64,000 nt of DNA from Parapedobacter luteus (GCF_900168055.1 NZ_FUYS01000008.1:62001-126000); one strand, 5' to 3'. Shown: positions 55,738 to 64,000, numbered from the stretch's first letter. Numbers and translations: made by a program. The notes: generated by a model not told the origin, from the letters alone.

Positions 55738-57153
55738 ATGAAACGCAGAGATTTTTTTAGAAACGCGGCTTTTACAGCCGCTGGAGCCGCTGTATTGTCC
55801 CCCTTTGAGTCCATTGCGGGTGGACGCCATTCCGCAGTTGCCCATTCCGCAGACAAACGGGCCAAGAATATTATTTTTATGGTCAGCGATGGGATGAGCA
55901 TAGGCACGCTAAGTATGGCCAACATGCTCAGTGAGCGGCGGGATGGCAAGTTGAGCACCTGGATGTCGTTGTACCATGCCGGTACGGTGCAGCGTGGACT
56001 CATGGACACCGCATCGGCCAACAGCTTGGTTACCGATTCATCTGCGGCAAGCTCAGCATGGGGTGGGGGCGTCCGTGTAAACAACGGCGTACTCAATGTT
56101 GCGCCAGATGGCAGCAAGCCAACCCCCATCCTGCAGAAATTTAAGGCTGCAGGCAAAGCCGTCGGATGCGTCACTACAGTGCCGATTACACATGCGACGC
56201 CAGCCGGGTTTTGTGTCAACAACGATAGCCGGTCTGCTCAGGCGGAAATAGCGCTGACATACCATGACTTACGATTTGATGTCATGATGGGCGGAGGTAC
56301 GGAGTTTTTCAGTGCCGATAAACGGGATGACAAGGTGGATGTCTTTGGCAAATTTGCCACCAGCGGTTTTCAGGTTGCCAAGACAAGGGATGAGCTATTG
56401 GCGATTGATGCGGGTGGTAAGGATGCACCGATTTTGGGGGTTTTCCACCAGGATGGACTGCCCTATGCGTTGGACAGGGAACACGACGAGACGCTGAAAA
56501 AAGAGACCCCGTCGCTGGCTGAAATGGTTGGGACAGCGATTCGCCACTTGAAAAAGAATCGGAATGGTTTTGTGTTGCAGGTAGAAGGTGGAAAGGTAGA
56601 TTGGGCAGCGCATGCCAATGACGTCGGTGCATTGTTGTACGACCAATTGGCATTTGAAGAGGCTTTAGCCACAGCCATTGCTTTTGCCGAGGCCGACGGA
56701 GACACGCTGGTCATTGTGACCACTGATCACGGCAATGCTAACCCCGGATTGTTCGGGGGGACAAAAAACTTCGAGCGAATCATTGATTTCAAGCATACCA
56801 ACGACTGGGTATTGCAGGGCATAGACCGTGATTTCACGGCAAGGCAAGTGATTGAGCGAATCGAACATGCACAGGGAATTGTCATTAAAGCCGACGAAGC
56901 CATTCGGCTGCTTTCCCATTATGTAACCGACCGGAATGAGGATGGGTTGTACAATCCTTATAAGTTGCCGTTTGCCGAATTTGCCGAGATCCAGCAGCGT
57001 TATACGGCGGTAAGTTGGGCCAGTACCGGCCACTCGGGCGACCACGTTGAGATTGCGGCGTACGGCGCGGGGCAAGGGTTGTTAAAACCATTTGTGCGCA
57101 ATACCGACATGCATTATCTGATGTTGGAAGTCACTGGGGTATCAAAAGGCTAA
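55738..57153 (+). CDS. Alkaline phosphatase, Tat-exported
   Basis: The 471-residue protein starts with a Tat signal, KRRDFFRNAAFTAAGAAVL. The nucleophile serine lies in NSLVTDSSAASSAWGGGV near residue 101. Zinc and magnesium ligands are visible in MVSDGMSIG near 50, in VEGGKVDWAAHANDVG near 283, in TTDHGNANPG near 328 and in STGHSGDHVEIAAYG near 430. This is the PhoA-type fold, acting on phosphate monoesters in the periplasm. A -7-like TATTTTTG at 55692-55699 may drive it. No Pho box was recognised. It faces the HAD gene across a hairpin. Confidence 0.92.
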   Translation: MKRRDFFRNAAFTAAGAAVLSPFESIAGGRHSAVAHSADKRAKNIIFMVSDGMSIGTLSMANMLSERRDGKLSTWMSLYHAGTVQRGLMDTASANSLVTDSSAASSAWGGGVRVNNGVLNVAPDGSKPTPILQKFKAAGKAVGCVTTVPITHATPAGFCVNNDSRSAQAEIALTYHDLRFDVMMGGGTEFFSADKRDDKVDVFGKFATSGFQVAKTRDELLAIDAGGKDAPILGVFHQDGLPYALDREHDETLKKETPSLAEMVGTAIRHLKKNRNGFVLQVEGGKVDWAAHANDVGALLYDQLAFEEALATAIAFAEADGDTLVIVTTDHGNANPGLFGGTKNFERIIDFKHTNDWVLQGIDRDFTARQVIERIEHAQGIVIKADEAIRLLSHYVTDRNEDGLYNPYKLPFAEFAEIQQRYTAVSWASTGHSGDHVEIAAYGAGQGLLKPFVRNTDMHYLMLEVTGVSKG

Positions 57154-57168
57154 GTACAAGATGTGGTA

Positions 57169-57198
57169 CCGTTGCCGGGCATTTTTGCCTGGCAACGG
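57169..57198. terminator. Hairpin between convergent alkaline phosphatase and HAD genes
   Basis: The sequence at 57169-57181 pairs with 57186-57198: a 13-bp stem with one G-T pair and a TTTT loop (arms starting CCGTTGCC and ending GGCAACGG). It sits 15 bp from one stop codon and 3 bp from the other. There is no T run, so terminator strength is uncertain. Confidence 0.6.
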
Positions 57199-57201
57199 CC
57201 G

Positions 57202-57828
57202 CTATATTATCTCGTCAATCCTTATCCAGTCCATCCCTGCGGCGATGGCCCCCTGTACACCCGGGTTGCCATCTTCAAAGACCAGGCAGTCCTGCGGAGC
57301 GACCTGAAGCTGCGCTGCCGCCTTGAGAAAGGGGTCGGCATAGGGTTTGCCTCTATCGGTGTCATCAGCGCAAACGAGTGTTTCGATAGTATCGATAAGT
57401 CCGATCACCGTGAGTGTGCGCGTTACCGTTTTCCGGCTTCCGCCGGAAACCACGCCGATGCGAACTTTGCCGACATGGTTTTGCAGGTGATGCACCACGA
57501 AATCGATCGGCAAGGTGTCTGCTATATAGCGTTCCAGGAAGATGGTCGACTTTGCGGTAGCGAATTCATGGGGTGGCACATGGGTATGATACCGTTTATT
57601 GATTTCCTCGGCGATCAGTACCGTTGGCCATCCGGCGAGTTCGTCGATGATTGCCGTGTCGAGCGTTATCCCGTATTGCGCCGCGGCTTCACGGTATGCC
57701 GCCTTGTGTGCATGCATGTTGTCGGCGAGGGTGCCGTCACAATCGTATAGGAATGCTTTATAATCTCTTTTGCGACTGAGCTGAGTCAGCGTCGCCAGTT
57801 TTTTCTGTATTAAAGCATCGTCCGTCAT
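57202..57828 (-). CDS. HAD-superfamily phosphatase (beta-phosphoglucomutase-like)
   Basis: The 208-residue protein shows the HAD motifs in order. Motif I is FLYDCDGTLADN (residues ~26-37), with the nucleophile and acid/base aspartates. Motif II is GVVSGGSRKTV near 127, motif III DTDRGKPYADPFLKAA near 161 and motif IV CLVFEDGNPGVQGAIAAGM near 179. The helical cap between motifs I and II places it with subfamily IA phosphatases and phosphoglucomutases. Its start overlaps the stop of the proline dehydrogenase gene (ATGA), so the two are translationally coupled. The substrate cannot be named. Confidence 0.9.
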   Translation of the reverse strand: MTDDALIQKKLATLTQLSRKRDYKAFLYDCDGTLADNMHAHKAAYREAAAQYGITLDTAIIDELAGWPTVLIAEEINKRYHTHVPPHEFATAKSTIFLERYIADTLPIDFVVHHLQNHVGKVRIGVVSGGSRKTVTRTLTVIGLIDTIETLVCADDTDRGKPYADPFLKAAAQLQVAPQDCLVFEDGNPGVQGAIAAGMDWIRIDEII

Positions 57829-59021
57829 TTGCTGGATTTCCTCCTTCTTTTTTCTTTGGTTATAAGTGCAAGCTCGCGCCCGGTTTGCCCCGCCACTGAT
57901 GTGTTTTCCTGCGCCCGCCGGAATAGGTAAGGCATTACGGCCTTCACTGGGCCGTAAGGCATGTATTTGGCCACGTTATACCCTACTTCGGCGAGGTTGA
58001 AGCTTAAGTTGTCGCTCATTCCCAGCAATTGTGCAAAATGAATGTGCGGATGATTGTGAGCCAACTGCCGCCTGTCCATTTCCTGCGCCAACAGTCTGCT
58101 ACTGTCCTCATTGTGCGTGCCGGCCATGAAACCAACCCGATCGATGTGATCGAGGCAGAACAGCAAAGCGAGGTTATAGTCCCGATCGGTGGACGCTTTG
58201 TCTGGCTGGATAGGCGATAGGTAACCTTGCTCAGCGGCCCTTTCCCGCTCAATTTCCATGTAAGCGCCCCGCACCAGCTTAGCGCCGAGGAAAAAGCCAT
58301 CAGTTTCTGCCAGGTAGCAATCAGCTTGAAGAGACGCCAGCTTGTCATGCCGATAAAGCTGATAAGTATTGTACACGACCGGCGCGTTCCGGTTGTAGCG
58401 TTGCATCATTTCGCGTGCAAGGTCGTCAATAGCGTCCTGTATCCACGAATGCTCTGCGTCAATGAGCACCTTTACACCCTCGTCGAAACAAGCCTGGCAA
58501 ATACGTTCGATACGTTGCTTTACCCGTTCGTATTCGGCCGTCTCCTCCGGGGTGAGCGGTTGTTTGGCATCTACCTTTTCAAACAGCTCAAAACGGCCGA
58601 GCCCCGTGGGCTTAAACACCGAGAAGGCTATATTAGGGTTGGTTTTAGCATAAGCGACCGTACGCAGGATTTCATCACAGGTCTCGTCAAAAACCTGTTC
58701 GGTGTCTTCGCCTTCCACAGAGTAGTCGAGGATAGTGCCTACACGCTGGCTGGCCAGGCGTTCGATGGCCGGGATACACCCCGTAATGGTTTCCCCACCA
58801 CAAAAATGGTTGAAAATGGTACTGCGGATAAGGCCGGTCACGGGCAACCCCGCGCGCAGCGCAAAGTTGGTGATGGGCGGGCCAACGTTGGTTAGGAAAT
58901 TGCTGGCGATGATCTTAAATAGCCAATAAGCCTTGTTTAGATCGGCATTGCTTTTACTTTTGAAAGCGATTTCCGTATTTTCAAACGAAAGAGCGCTTTG
59001 CTGCTGAGTTTGCTGAGACAT
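57825..59021 (-). CDS. Proline dehydrogenase
   Basis: The ~398-residue protein oxidises L-proline to pyrroline-5-carboxylate with FAD, at the inner membrane. Family marks are DYSVEGEDTE near residue 95, FKPTGLGRFELFEKV near 137, VLIDAEHSWIQDAID near 187, GAKLVRGAYMEIERERA near 250 and FMAGTHNEDSSRLLAQEM near 303. It is the single-function form without the PutA aldehyde dehydrogenase part, and that second enzyme is not nearby. The ATG at 59021 is preferred over an alternative start at 59033, because a complete promoter lies 20 bp upstream of it. It forms an operon with the HAD gene. Confidence 0.93.
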   Translation of the reverse strand: MSQQTQQQSALSFENTEIAFKSKSNADLNKAYWLFKIIASNFLTNVGPPITNFALRAGLPVTGLIRSTIFNHFCGGETITGCIPAIERLASQRVGTILDYSVEGEDTEQVFDETCDEILRTVAYAKTNPNIAFSVFKPTGLGRFELFEKVDAKQPLTPEETAEYERVKQRIERICQACFDEGVKVLIDAEHSWIQDAIDDLAREMMQRYNRNAPVVYNTYQLYRHDKLASLQADCYLAETDGFFLGAKLVRGAYMEIERERAAEQGYLSPIQPDKASTDRDYNLALLFCLDHIDRVGFMAGTHNEDSSRLLAQEMDRRQLAHNHPHIHFAQLLGMSDNLSFNLAEVGYNVAKYMPYGPVKAVMPYLFRRAQENTSVAGQTGRELALITKEKRRRKSSK

Positions 59022-59041
59022 TAATTGATACAAGTGTGCGG

Positions 59042-59072
59042 CGAAATTAGCGATAATTGGTATTTTTCACAA
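59042..59072 (-). promoter_or_regulatory. Promoter of the proline dehydrogenase gene
   Basis: On the minus strand TTG (59072-59070), a 20-bp spacer and TAATTTCG (59049-59042) fit the consensus with one mismatch in the -7 part. Confidence 0.6.
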
Positions 59073-59312
59073 GTTTTTTTGAGCTGGCGGCTTTCGACGT
59101 TCAGTCATGGGCCGATGGTATATCGGGGACCTTTCGGTGTGTTGCCAAGTTGCTCTTTTACGGGTTGTTACAACGGTATTGAAACAGTTCATTAGATTGC
59201 TTATGCACATTCCGAAGCCATTTTGGTAACTAGCCGGGACGCAGGCAACGCGCAGCATGGCCCAGCTTGCGACCGGCTGGCTAAAATACAAGCTGAAATG
59301 CACCCCGGTATA

Positions 59313-59344
59313 TTTGCAAATAAACGCAATTTTGTCTTAGTTTG
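59313..59344 (+). promoter_or_regulatory. Promoter-like motif directly before the S4 protein gene
   Basis: TTTG at 59313-59316, a 20-bp spacer and TTAGTTTG at 59337-59344 fit the consensus with one mismatch. The -7 part ends 1 bp before the ATG at 59346, so a transcript from it would be leaderless. Confidence 0.45.
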
Positions 59345-59345
59345 C

Positions 59346-59555
59346 ATGATGGTTACCTTTAAGATCACCGGCGAATATATCCAGCTTATCCAATTGTTGA
59401 AAGTACTCAATTGGGTTGAACATGGTGGAGAAGCTCAGGCCGTGGTCATGACAGGTATGGTCAAATACAATGGAAAGACGGACTTTCGCAAACGGCTGAA
59501 AGTACGGCCTGGCGATACGGTGGAATTTAGGGGTAAACAAGTATGCATAGTTTGA
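59346..59555 (+). CDS. S4-domain RNA-binding protein (YaaA-like)
   Basis: The 69-residue product from the ATG at 59346 (or 59349) is almost entirely one S4 domain: FKITGEYIQLIQLLKVLNWV, then the basic loop GMVKYNGKTDFRKRLKVRPGD and EFRGKQVCIV. It matches the small YaaA/YbcJ-type S4 proteins thought to bind RNA, with a role in ribosome assembly suggested for some. The longer frame starting at 59223 adds residues without similarity and would begin upstream of the promoter-like motif. The lipoprotein gene follows after 4 bp, so the two are probably on one transcript. Confidence 0.88.
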   Translation: MMVTFKITGEYIQLIQLLKVLNWVEHGGEAQAVVMTGMVKYNGKTDFRKRLKVRPGDTVEFRGKQVCIV

Positions 59556-59559
59556 CGAC

Positions 59560-59985
59560 ATGAAGAAACCGTTGATAGTCATACTGCTCGCGCTGTTAGG
59601 CGCATGCGACGGAACTAAAAAGGACGCCAATAGGCCTTATGTCCTTGCGGTGACCGTGGAGGCTTACGAGAAAAAGAAGTCAGCTGCCTTAATTGAGAAA
59701 AAGGAGACCGATACGGTGGAAGCGGCAAATGCATTGGCTGCTTATGGCAAAGGGATCCAGAAATACGCGGCTGTACTTATGCACATCCAACAATTCCCTG
59801 ATTCAATAAAAGGTACGAAAGGATTAGCAATATTCGATGAGCAGGGCAATGATGTCGTTCCTACGATTCCGCAGCACCAGCGCGATAGCGTCATCATGAA
59901 CTTTATCCAGTTTGCGAGACGCTCCACGATACCCTATTACGATCGGGTGAAAGATTTTGAACTTAAGCTGATGTCAGCAAGATAG
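59560..59985 (+). CDS. Small lipoprotein of unknown function
   Basis: I do not recognise this 141-residue protein. It has a lipoprotein signal (MKKPLIVILLALLGAC, lipobox LGAC with cysteine at 16). The mature part is mostly helical and charged, with a lysine-rich stretch near 37-50 (EAYEKKKSAALIEKKE) and a C-terminal region DSVIMNFIQFARRSTIPYYDRVKDFE. It lies 4 bp after the S4 gene and 9 bp before aroB, so it is part of a tight operon. The neighbours do not suggest a role. Confidence 0.75.
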   Translation: MKKPLIVILLALLGACDGTKKDANRPYVLAVTVEAYEKKKSAALIEKKETDTVEAANALAAYGKGIQKYAAVLMHIQQFPDSIKGTKGLAIFDEQGNDVVPTIPQHQRDSVIMNFIQFARRSTIPYYDRVKDFELKLMSAR

Positions 59986-59994
59986 CACACACCG

Positions 59995-61062
59995 ATGAGT
60001 CAATATATAACAAGCATAGGCTACAACGTTTTTTTTGATAATACCCTTGCTGCCTTACAGCAGTTTGTCCAGGGCAGTACGTATTCGAAGGTGCTCATAC
60101 TCGTAGATCGGCATACCAGCGAGCATTGCCTTCCGTTGCTGCAAGCGGCGATGCCAGGCTTTGATGGTTATGATATCATCGAAATTGATCCGGGCGAGGA
60201 GAACAAGAATATTGATTTCTGCATAGGCATTTGGAAGATGATGCTTGACTTCGGTGCTGACCGCCAGAGTTTGCTCATCAACTTGGGGGGCGGAGTCGTG
60301 ACTGACATGGGCGGGTTCGCAGCATCCACCTTCAAGCGAGGAATAGACTTTGTGCAAGTGCCGACGACGCTTTTGTCGCAGGTGGACGCGTCCGTGGGGG
60401 GTAAGACAGGCATTGACATGGACAATGTAAAGAACATCATTGGCACGTTTGCCCAGCCCAAAGCGGTATTTATCGCGGACCGGTTTTTAGCGACCCTGGA
60501 CAAGCGGCAGCTTGTATCGGGCTTTGCGGAAGTTATCAAACATGGCTTGATTGCCGATAAGGCATTTTACGAGACGGTGAAGGGTATGGATGCTGCCGAT
60601 CTATCCTTGGAGCACATCCGGCACTCGGTGGCTATTAAAAATGAGGTGGTCACGCAGGATCCTACTGAAAAAGGACTGCGCAAAATTTTGAACTTCGGCC
60701 ACACAATAGGGCATGCCATCGAAGGGTATTCATTAGCCCATGATGCCAACCCGCTGCTTCATGGCGAAGCAATCGCCGTAGGTATGATTTGCGAGGGGTA
60801 TCTGGCACATCGTGCCAATGGGCTGGCTAAAGACGCTTTGGACGACCTGATTTATACATTCCGTACTCATTTTCCGGACTACACCTATCATGCTGGAATA
60901 TACGACTCATTGATAGCGCTGATGAAAAATGACAAGAAAAATAGTGGCGATCGAATCGGGTTTGCCCTGATTAGTGATATCGGGCGTTGCAGCATTGACC
61001 AGTTTGTCGGTGAGGAGCTGATTCGGGAAAGTCTTGATTTTTATCGGGAGTTGGTTGGTTAG
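59995..61062 (+). CDS. aroB: 3-dehydroquinate synthase
   Basis: AroB makes 3-dehydroquinate from DAHP in the shikimate pathway, using NAD+ and zinc. The 355-residue length is usual. Motifs: LGGGVVTDMGGFAASTFKRG near 98 (NAD binding), PTTLLSQVDASVGGKTGIDM near 123, SGFAEVIKHGLIAD near 176 with a zinc ligand, and ILNFGHTIGHAIEGYS near 228 with the zinc histidines. It starts 9 bp after the lipoprotein gene and is probably co-transcribed with it and with the S4 gene. Confidence 0.97.
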   Translation: MSQYITSIGYNVFFDNTLAALQQFVQGSTYSKVLILVDRHTSEHCLPLLQAAMPGFDGYDIIEIDPGEENKNIDFCIGIWKMMLDFGADRQSLLINLGGGVVTDMGGFAASTFKRGIDFVQVPTTLLSQVDASVGGKTGIDMDNVKNIIGTFAQPKAVFIADRFLATLDKRQLVSGFAEVIKHGLIADKAFYETVKGMDAADLSLEHIRHSVAIKNEVVTQDPTEKGLRKILNFGHTIGHAIEGYSLAHDANPLLHGEAIAVGMICEGYLAHRANGLAKDALDDLIYTFRTHFPDYTYHAGIYDSLIALMKNDKKNSGDRIGFALISDIGRCSIDQFVGEELIRESLDFYRELVG

Positions 61063-61132
61063 CCGAGCGCCATGGGGAGTCAGCGGTCGGCTTGCTTGTC
61101 CGTCTAAATAATTTATAGGTAACCAGTTAAAC

Positions 61133-61140
61133 TAAATTTG
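61133..61140 (+). promoter_or_regulatory. Promoter -7-like motif before the ThuA gene
   Basis: TAAATTTG matches TAnnTTTG but ends 2 bp before the ATG at 61143 and lacks a -33 partner. If used, the true start may be the ATG at 61164. Confidence 0.3.
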
Positions 61141-61142
61141 AC

Positions 61143-61874
61143 ATGATTCAACGTTCTAAAAAAATGCTACGGTTGTCAGTTTTAATGCTGTTGACCATGG
61201 CCAATGTGATGTGTAGTGATGCGCAGCCTCGCGTATTGGTGTTTTCAAAGACAACGGGATTTCGGCATGATAATATAGAAAAAGGCGCAGAAACGATCAA
61301 ACAACTGGGAGCAACGCACGGCTTTACCGTAGATCATACCGAAGATGCATCGTTATTTACCGATGAGAACCTGAAGCAATACAGGGCCGTTGTTTTCCTG
61401 AGCACCACGGGTACGATACTGGATGACCAGCAGAAAGCGGCATTCATGCGCTACATCCAGGCGGGAAATGGTTTTGTGGGTATCCACGCTGCCAGCGATA
61501 CGGAGTATGAATGGCCTTGGTACGGGAAACTTGTCGGGGGGTATTTTTTAAGCCACCCGCAGGTGCAGCACGCTGATATCCATGTTGTGGATAAATCCCA
61601 TCCCGCCACCAAGCACCTGCCCGACGTGTGGAATCGAAAGGATGAGTGGTATGATTTCAAAGACCTCAACGATGAGGTGACGCTTTTAATGCGGCTTGAT
61701 GAAACCTCATACCAAGGGGGCAAAATGGGTGACTATCATCCCATGTCTTGGTATCATGAATACGACGGTGGGCGAGCCTTTTACACCGCGCTGGGCCACA
61801 CCAAGGAGTCTTTTGACGAGCCGGCGTTCCAACAGCACATCGTTGGTGCGATACACTACGCGATGGGTAATTGA
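61143..61874 (+). CDS. ThuA-domain protein, secreted
   Basis: The 243-residue protein has a signal peptide (LRLSVLMLLTMANVMCSDAQ) and then a glutamine-amidotransferase-like ThuA domain covering the rest. Family marks are VLVFSKTTGFRHDNIEKG near residue 35, VVFLSTTGTILDDQQKAAF near 82, GFVGIHAASDTEYEWPWYGKLVGGYF near 110 and PMSWYHEYDGGRAFYTALGH near 202. ThuA-like proteins are linked to trehalose or other disaccharide breakdown in some bacteria, but here there is no such context. An ATG at 61164 would give a shorter, still functional signal peptide. It faces lpxB. Confidence 0.9.
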   Translation: MIQRSKKMLRLSVLMLLTMANVMCSDAQPRVLVFSKTTGFRHDNIEKGAETIKQLGATHGFTVDHTEDASLFTDENLKQYRAVVFLSTTGTILDDQQKAAFMRYIQAGNGFVGIHAASDTEYEWPWYGKLVGGYFLSHPQVQHADIHVVDKSHPATKHLPDVWNRKDEWYDFKDLNDEVTLLMRLDETSYQGGKMGDYHPMSWYHEYDGGRAFYTALGHTKESFDEPAFQQHIVGAIHYAMGN

Positions 61875-61916
61875 TGGACTGAACGCGCCAAGGATGCTTA
61901 TCCAGCCCGGAGATGT

Positions 61917-63032
61917 CTATCCCGTTCGGAGAAAGGCGATAATCTGCTGGGCCGTGCGTTCGGAAGCCCCCGGTCCTCCCATTTCCTTGTGGAGGGCGGC
62001 ATAATCTTCCAGTACTTGTGCCCGATGTTTTTTGTTGTTCAATAGGCGGTTAAGCTCTTCGGAAATGTTTTCTACGGTACACTCCTTTTGGATGAGCTCG
62101 CGGACAGCTGGTTTGTCCAAAATGAGGTTGACCAAGCTGATGTGTTTAACTTGGATAAGCCACCGGCCGATGGCGACAGATAAGGGGTGGGCTTTGTATA
62201 CGACCACTTGGGGTACGTCAAACAATGCCGTTTCCAAGGTAGCCGTACCACTGGCCACGACAGCTACTTCGGCATGTTTGAGTAAGTCATATGTTGCATC
62301 AAAAACTATGGGAAGGTTGGCTTCCCCCATATGCTGCCGGTAATATTCGGGGGTGAAATTGGGTGCTCCGGCTACCACGCAGTGATGAGCGGGAAAGCGG
62401 AAAGATAATTGGCTCATAATGGGAAGCAGCTTGCTGATCTCCATGTGCCGGCTACCTGGAAGCAGTGCGATAATGGGTCTGCCTGTAAGGCCATGTGCAT
62501 CGCGGAAGCGTTCGTTATAGGAGTAATCGGCAATGGCATCCAACAACGGATTGCCAACATAATCGACATCCATGTGCCACTTTCGATAGAAATCAACTTC
62601 AAAGGGGAGGATACAAAATAGCTTATCCACCACGCGTTTGATTTTCAATACCCTCCGTTGGTTCCAAGCCCAGACTTTGGGCGAAATATAATAGCATACC
62701 TTGATCCCGTTTTTTTTGGCGAAAGACGCGATTTTAAGGTTAAAGCCGGGAAAGTCGATCAAGATAAGGCAGTTTGGCTGATAAGCCAAGAGGTCTGCTT
62801 TCACACGACGTAGGTTGGCGGAGATGGCGCGGATATTAGCCAACACTTCCACAAATCCCATAAAAGCCATTTCAGAGGTGTGAATAACGGCTTTTTCGCC
62901 GGAGGCTCCTTGCATGCGGTCACCGCCGACCACGCGGAATTGTGCTTCCGTATCCTGTTTTTTTAGTGCCAGAATTAGGTTAGCGCCATGTAGATCGCCC
63001 GATGTTTCGCCTGCAATGATATAGTATTTCAT
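61917..63032 (-). CDS. lpxB: Lipid-A-disaccharide synthase
   Basis: LpxB (GT19) joins UDP-diacylglucosamine and lipid X into the disaccharide core of lipid A at the inner-membrane surface. The 371-residue product begins YYIIAGETSGDLHGANLILAL. It contains LIDFPGFNLKIASFAKKNGIKVCYYISPKVWAWN near 90, IALLPGSRHMEISKLLP near 189 and ASGTATLETALFDVPQVVVYK near 258. These are the donor-site motifs of the family. It is transcribed away from the adjacent ThuA gene end and follows the porin gene on the same strand by 54 bp. Confidence 0.96.
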   Translation of the reverse strand: MKYYIIAGETSGDLHGANLILALKKQDTEAQFRVVGGDRMQGASGEKAVIHTSEMAFMGFVEVLANIRAISANLRRVKADLLAYQPNCLILIDFPGFNLKIASFAKKNGIKVCYYISPKVWAWNQRRVLKIKRVVDKLFCILPFEVDFYRKWHMDVDYVGNPLLDAIADYSYNERFRDAHGLTGRPIIALLPGSRHMEISKLLPIMSQLSFRFPAHHCVVAGAPNFTPEYYRQHMGEANLPIVFDATYDLLKHAEVAVVASGTATLETALFDVPQVVVYKAHPLSVAIGRWLIQVKHISLVNLILDKPAVRELIQKECTVENISEELNRLLNNKKHRAQVLEDYAALHKEMGGPGASERTAQQIIAFLRTG

Positions 63033-63086
63033 GACGTAAAAATAAGGTTTTCCAATAACGTTTAACGCCGGATTCTGATACCCGTC

Positions 63087-64000
63087 TTAAATCCCTAGTT
63101 CGATCTGAAAAGTTGCCGCCCAGTTATTCCCATCATGGCTTGTCCGATAAGTGCCGTCTTCGACGTTATAGCTTGCATTGAATTGCAGCTTTAGGCGGTG
63201 TGCACGGAAATATTTAGTCAGGCCCAATTCGATAACCTCGGTCTGCGCCTCGTAGGCGCGGATATCCCGATGGGGTTTGATCCACGTGTAGCGGCCGGCA
63301 ATTTCGTAGCCCAGTTTTCTGTCTAGGAGATAAGACAGCTGCTGGTTTACGCCCTGTCCCTTAAAGGCATAGGTAACTTCCCCGTCCTCGTCGGTAGTAA
63401 ATGGATTGTCGACGCCTCGTTTCATGTATTCGACCTGGTAGGCCCATCCGCGGTATTTGAAGATGGCGTCATAAAACGTAGTTTTGAGCGTCAGGGGCGT
63501 CATGACATATGTGCCCGTCTGGCCTCCGGTACGCGTTGTCCGGTCGTTATAGCTGTACCCGCCGCCGAAGGAAAGTTTGGGCGTTTCCTCGTATTCAAGG
63601 TCGCCTTCATAATAATCGCCCTCATTCGTGAATTCGCCCAGTGGGAGGAACTCCGCCCGGCCGGTGTACGCAAGGCCGTTGTCCGTGGTGGTGGACACGC
63701 GGCCTTCCCCGGTGCTAATGGCTCCTTTAAGATGAATGGGGATTGCTCCGATTTTAGGCGAGTAATACGCTTTGATGCCGAAATCGCGGTCGATGTTGAA
63801 CGTTGCGTTGACGAGCGACCGTTCGGCAAATTGCAGTTCTCCGGAGGAGTTTACCCGCTGGCGGTTTCCCGGAAGCTTGTTTTGCCCAAAAGCGACATAA
63901 AAGTTATCCGTGAAGCTGTAGAAAACAACCGCATCCCGCACAATATTTACCACATCTGTGTCGTCGTAATCTTGATCGCCGCGTGTAAATCCAAGCTGAA
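63087..64000 (-). CDS. OprO/OprP-type porin, N-terminus cut by the window edge
   Basis: The frame runs on the minus strand from the right edge to a stop at 63087, giving about 304 residues of a beta-barrel. Alternating strand patterns and motifs such as FYVAFGQNKLPGNRQRVNSS, IKAYYSPKIGAIPIHLKGAI and the C-terminal NNWAATFQIELGI fit the phosphate-selective porin O/P family. In Bacteroidota these are general or phosphate-linked outer-membrane channels. The signal peptide and the first strands lie outside the window. A GTG at 63953 is in frame but is not the start, because the conserved part continues upstream to the edge. Confidence 0.8.
   Translation of the reverse strand, partial: QLGFTRGDQDYDDTDVVNIVRDAVVFYSFTDNFYVAFGQNKLPGNRQRVNSSGELQFAERSLVNATFNIDRDFGIKAYYSPKIGAIPIHLKGAISTGEGRVSTTTDNGLAYTGRAEFLPLGEFTNEGDYYEGDLEYEETPKLSFGGGYSYNDRTTRTGGQTGTYVMTPLTLKTTFYDAIFKYRGWAYQVEYMKRGVDNPFTTDEDGEVTYAFKGQGVNQQLSYLLDRKLGYEIAGRYTWIKPHRDIRAYEAQTEVIELGLTKYFRAHRLKLQFNASYNVEDGTYRTSHDGNNWAATFQIELGI

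Larger units (their letters stand above)
59022..59345. other. Divergent spacer between proline dehydrogenase and the S4 protein gene
   Basis: This 324-bp spacer holds one promoter on each strand (59042-59072 minus, 59313-59344 plus). Open frames inside it look random, and no RNA structure was recognised. Confidence 0.6.

Noticed and set aside
58227-58895. Antisense open frame within the proline dehydrogenase gene (222 codons)
   Set aside because: It is a mirror of a well-conserved enzyme gene with no recognisable protein features.

Overview
The window looks like chromosomal DNA of a member of Bacteroidota, most likely Sphingobacteriaceae (a Parapedobacter-like genome of roughly 50% GC is my best guess; this is inference). 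The reasons are a SusC/SusD pair, a TonB receptor with a carboxypeptidase-like N-terminal domain, a small Hc1-type histone H1-like protein, a dcw cluster in the order murG-murC-ftsQ-ftsA-ftsZ with no ddl, and promoters of the Bacteroidota type (TTG or TTTG, about 20 bp, then TAnnTTTG). I found no tRNA, rRNA, CRISPR array, insertion sequence or prophage. Apart from the two edge-truncated genes, all reading frames look intact.

Region by region. 1-5.6 kb: end of the division and cell-wall cluster, closed by a terminator after ftsZ. 5.6-13.9 kb: mostly housekeeping genes (alpha-oxoamine synthase probably for sphingoid or sulfonolipid bases, Hc1-like protein, a TIM-barrel sugar isomerase, a NarL-type regulator, mscL, a ChaN-like protein, rpmH-rnpA-yidD, tsaB, corA). 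14-18.7 kb: a compact carbohydrate module of a GH130 enzyme facing two glycosyltransferases, one of them fused to a large helical toroid-like domain. 19-21.9 kb: an OmpH/Skp-like lipoprotein and gyrB.

22-43.9 kb is the accessory part and reads as a glycan-utilisation locus. It holds an AraC regulator, an SSS-family symporter, a DapA/NanA-superfamily aldolase, two predicted-neuraminidase-like propellers, a purple-acid-phosphatase-like enzyme, a two-domain 755-residue lipoprotein, a NagX-like membrane acyltransferase, SusC, SusD and a CE7 acetyl esterase. An M28 peptidase and a DUF3748 propeller follow. The combination suggests import and breakdown of an acylated, acidic (sialic-acid-like or other ulosonic) sugar, but both neuraminidase-like proteins lack the usual RIP arginine, so the substrate is open.

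44-64 kb returns to general functions: a TonB-dependent receptor, sufS-sufE, a MOSC protein behind lysS, an ECF sigma factor followed by a protein that joins an inner-membrane anchor to an outer-membrane barrel, a TPR histidine kinase, a Tat-exported alkaline phosphatase, proline dehydrogenase with a HAD phosphatase, an S4 RNA-binding protein, aroB, a ThuA protein, lpxB and the start-truncated gene of an OprO/OprP-type porin. The most unusual items are the GH130/glycosyltransferase module, the neuraminidase-like pair in the SusCD locus, the sigma/barrel pair, an inverted repeat resembling two DnaA boxes before ftsZ, and a 77-bp near-perfect palindrome at 27.1 kb.
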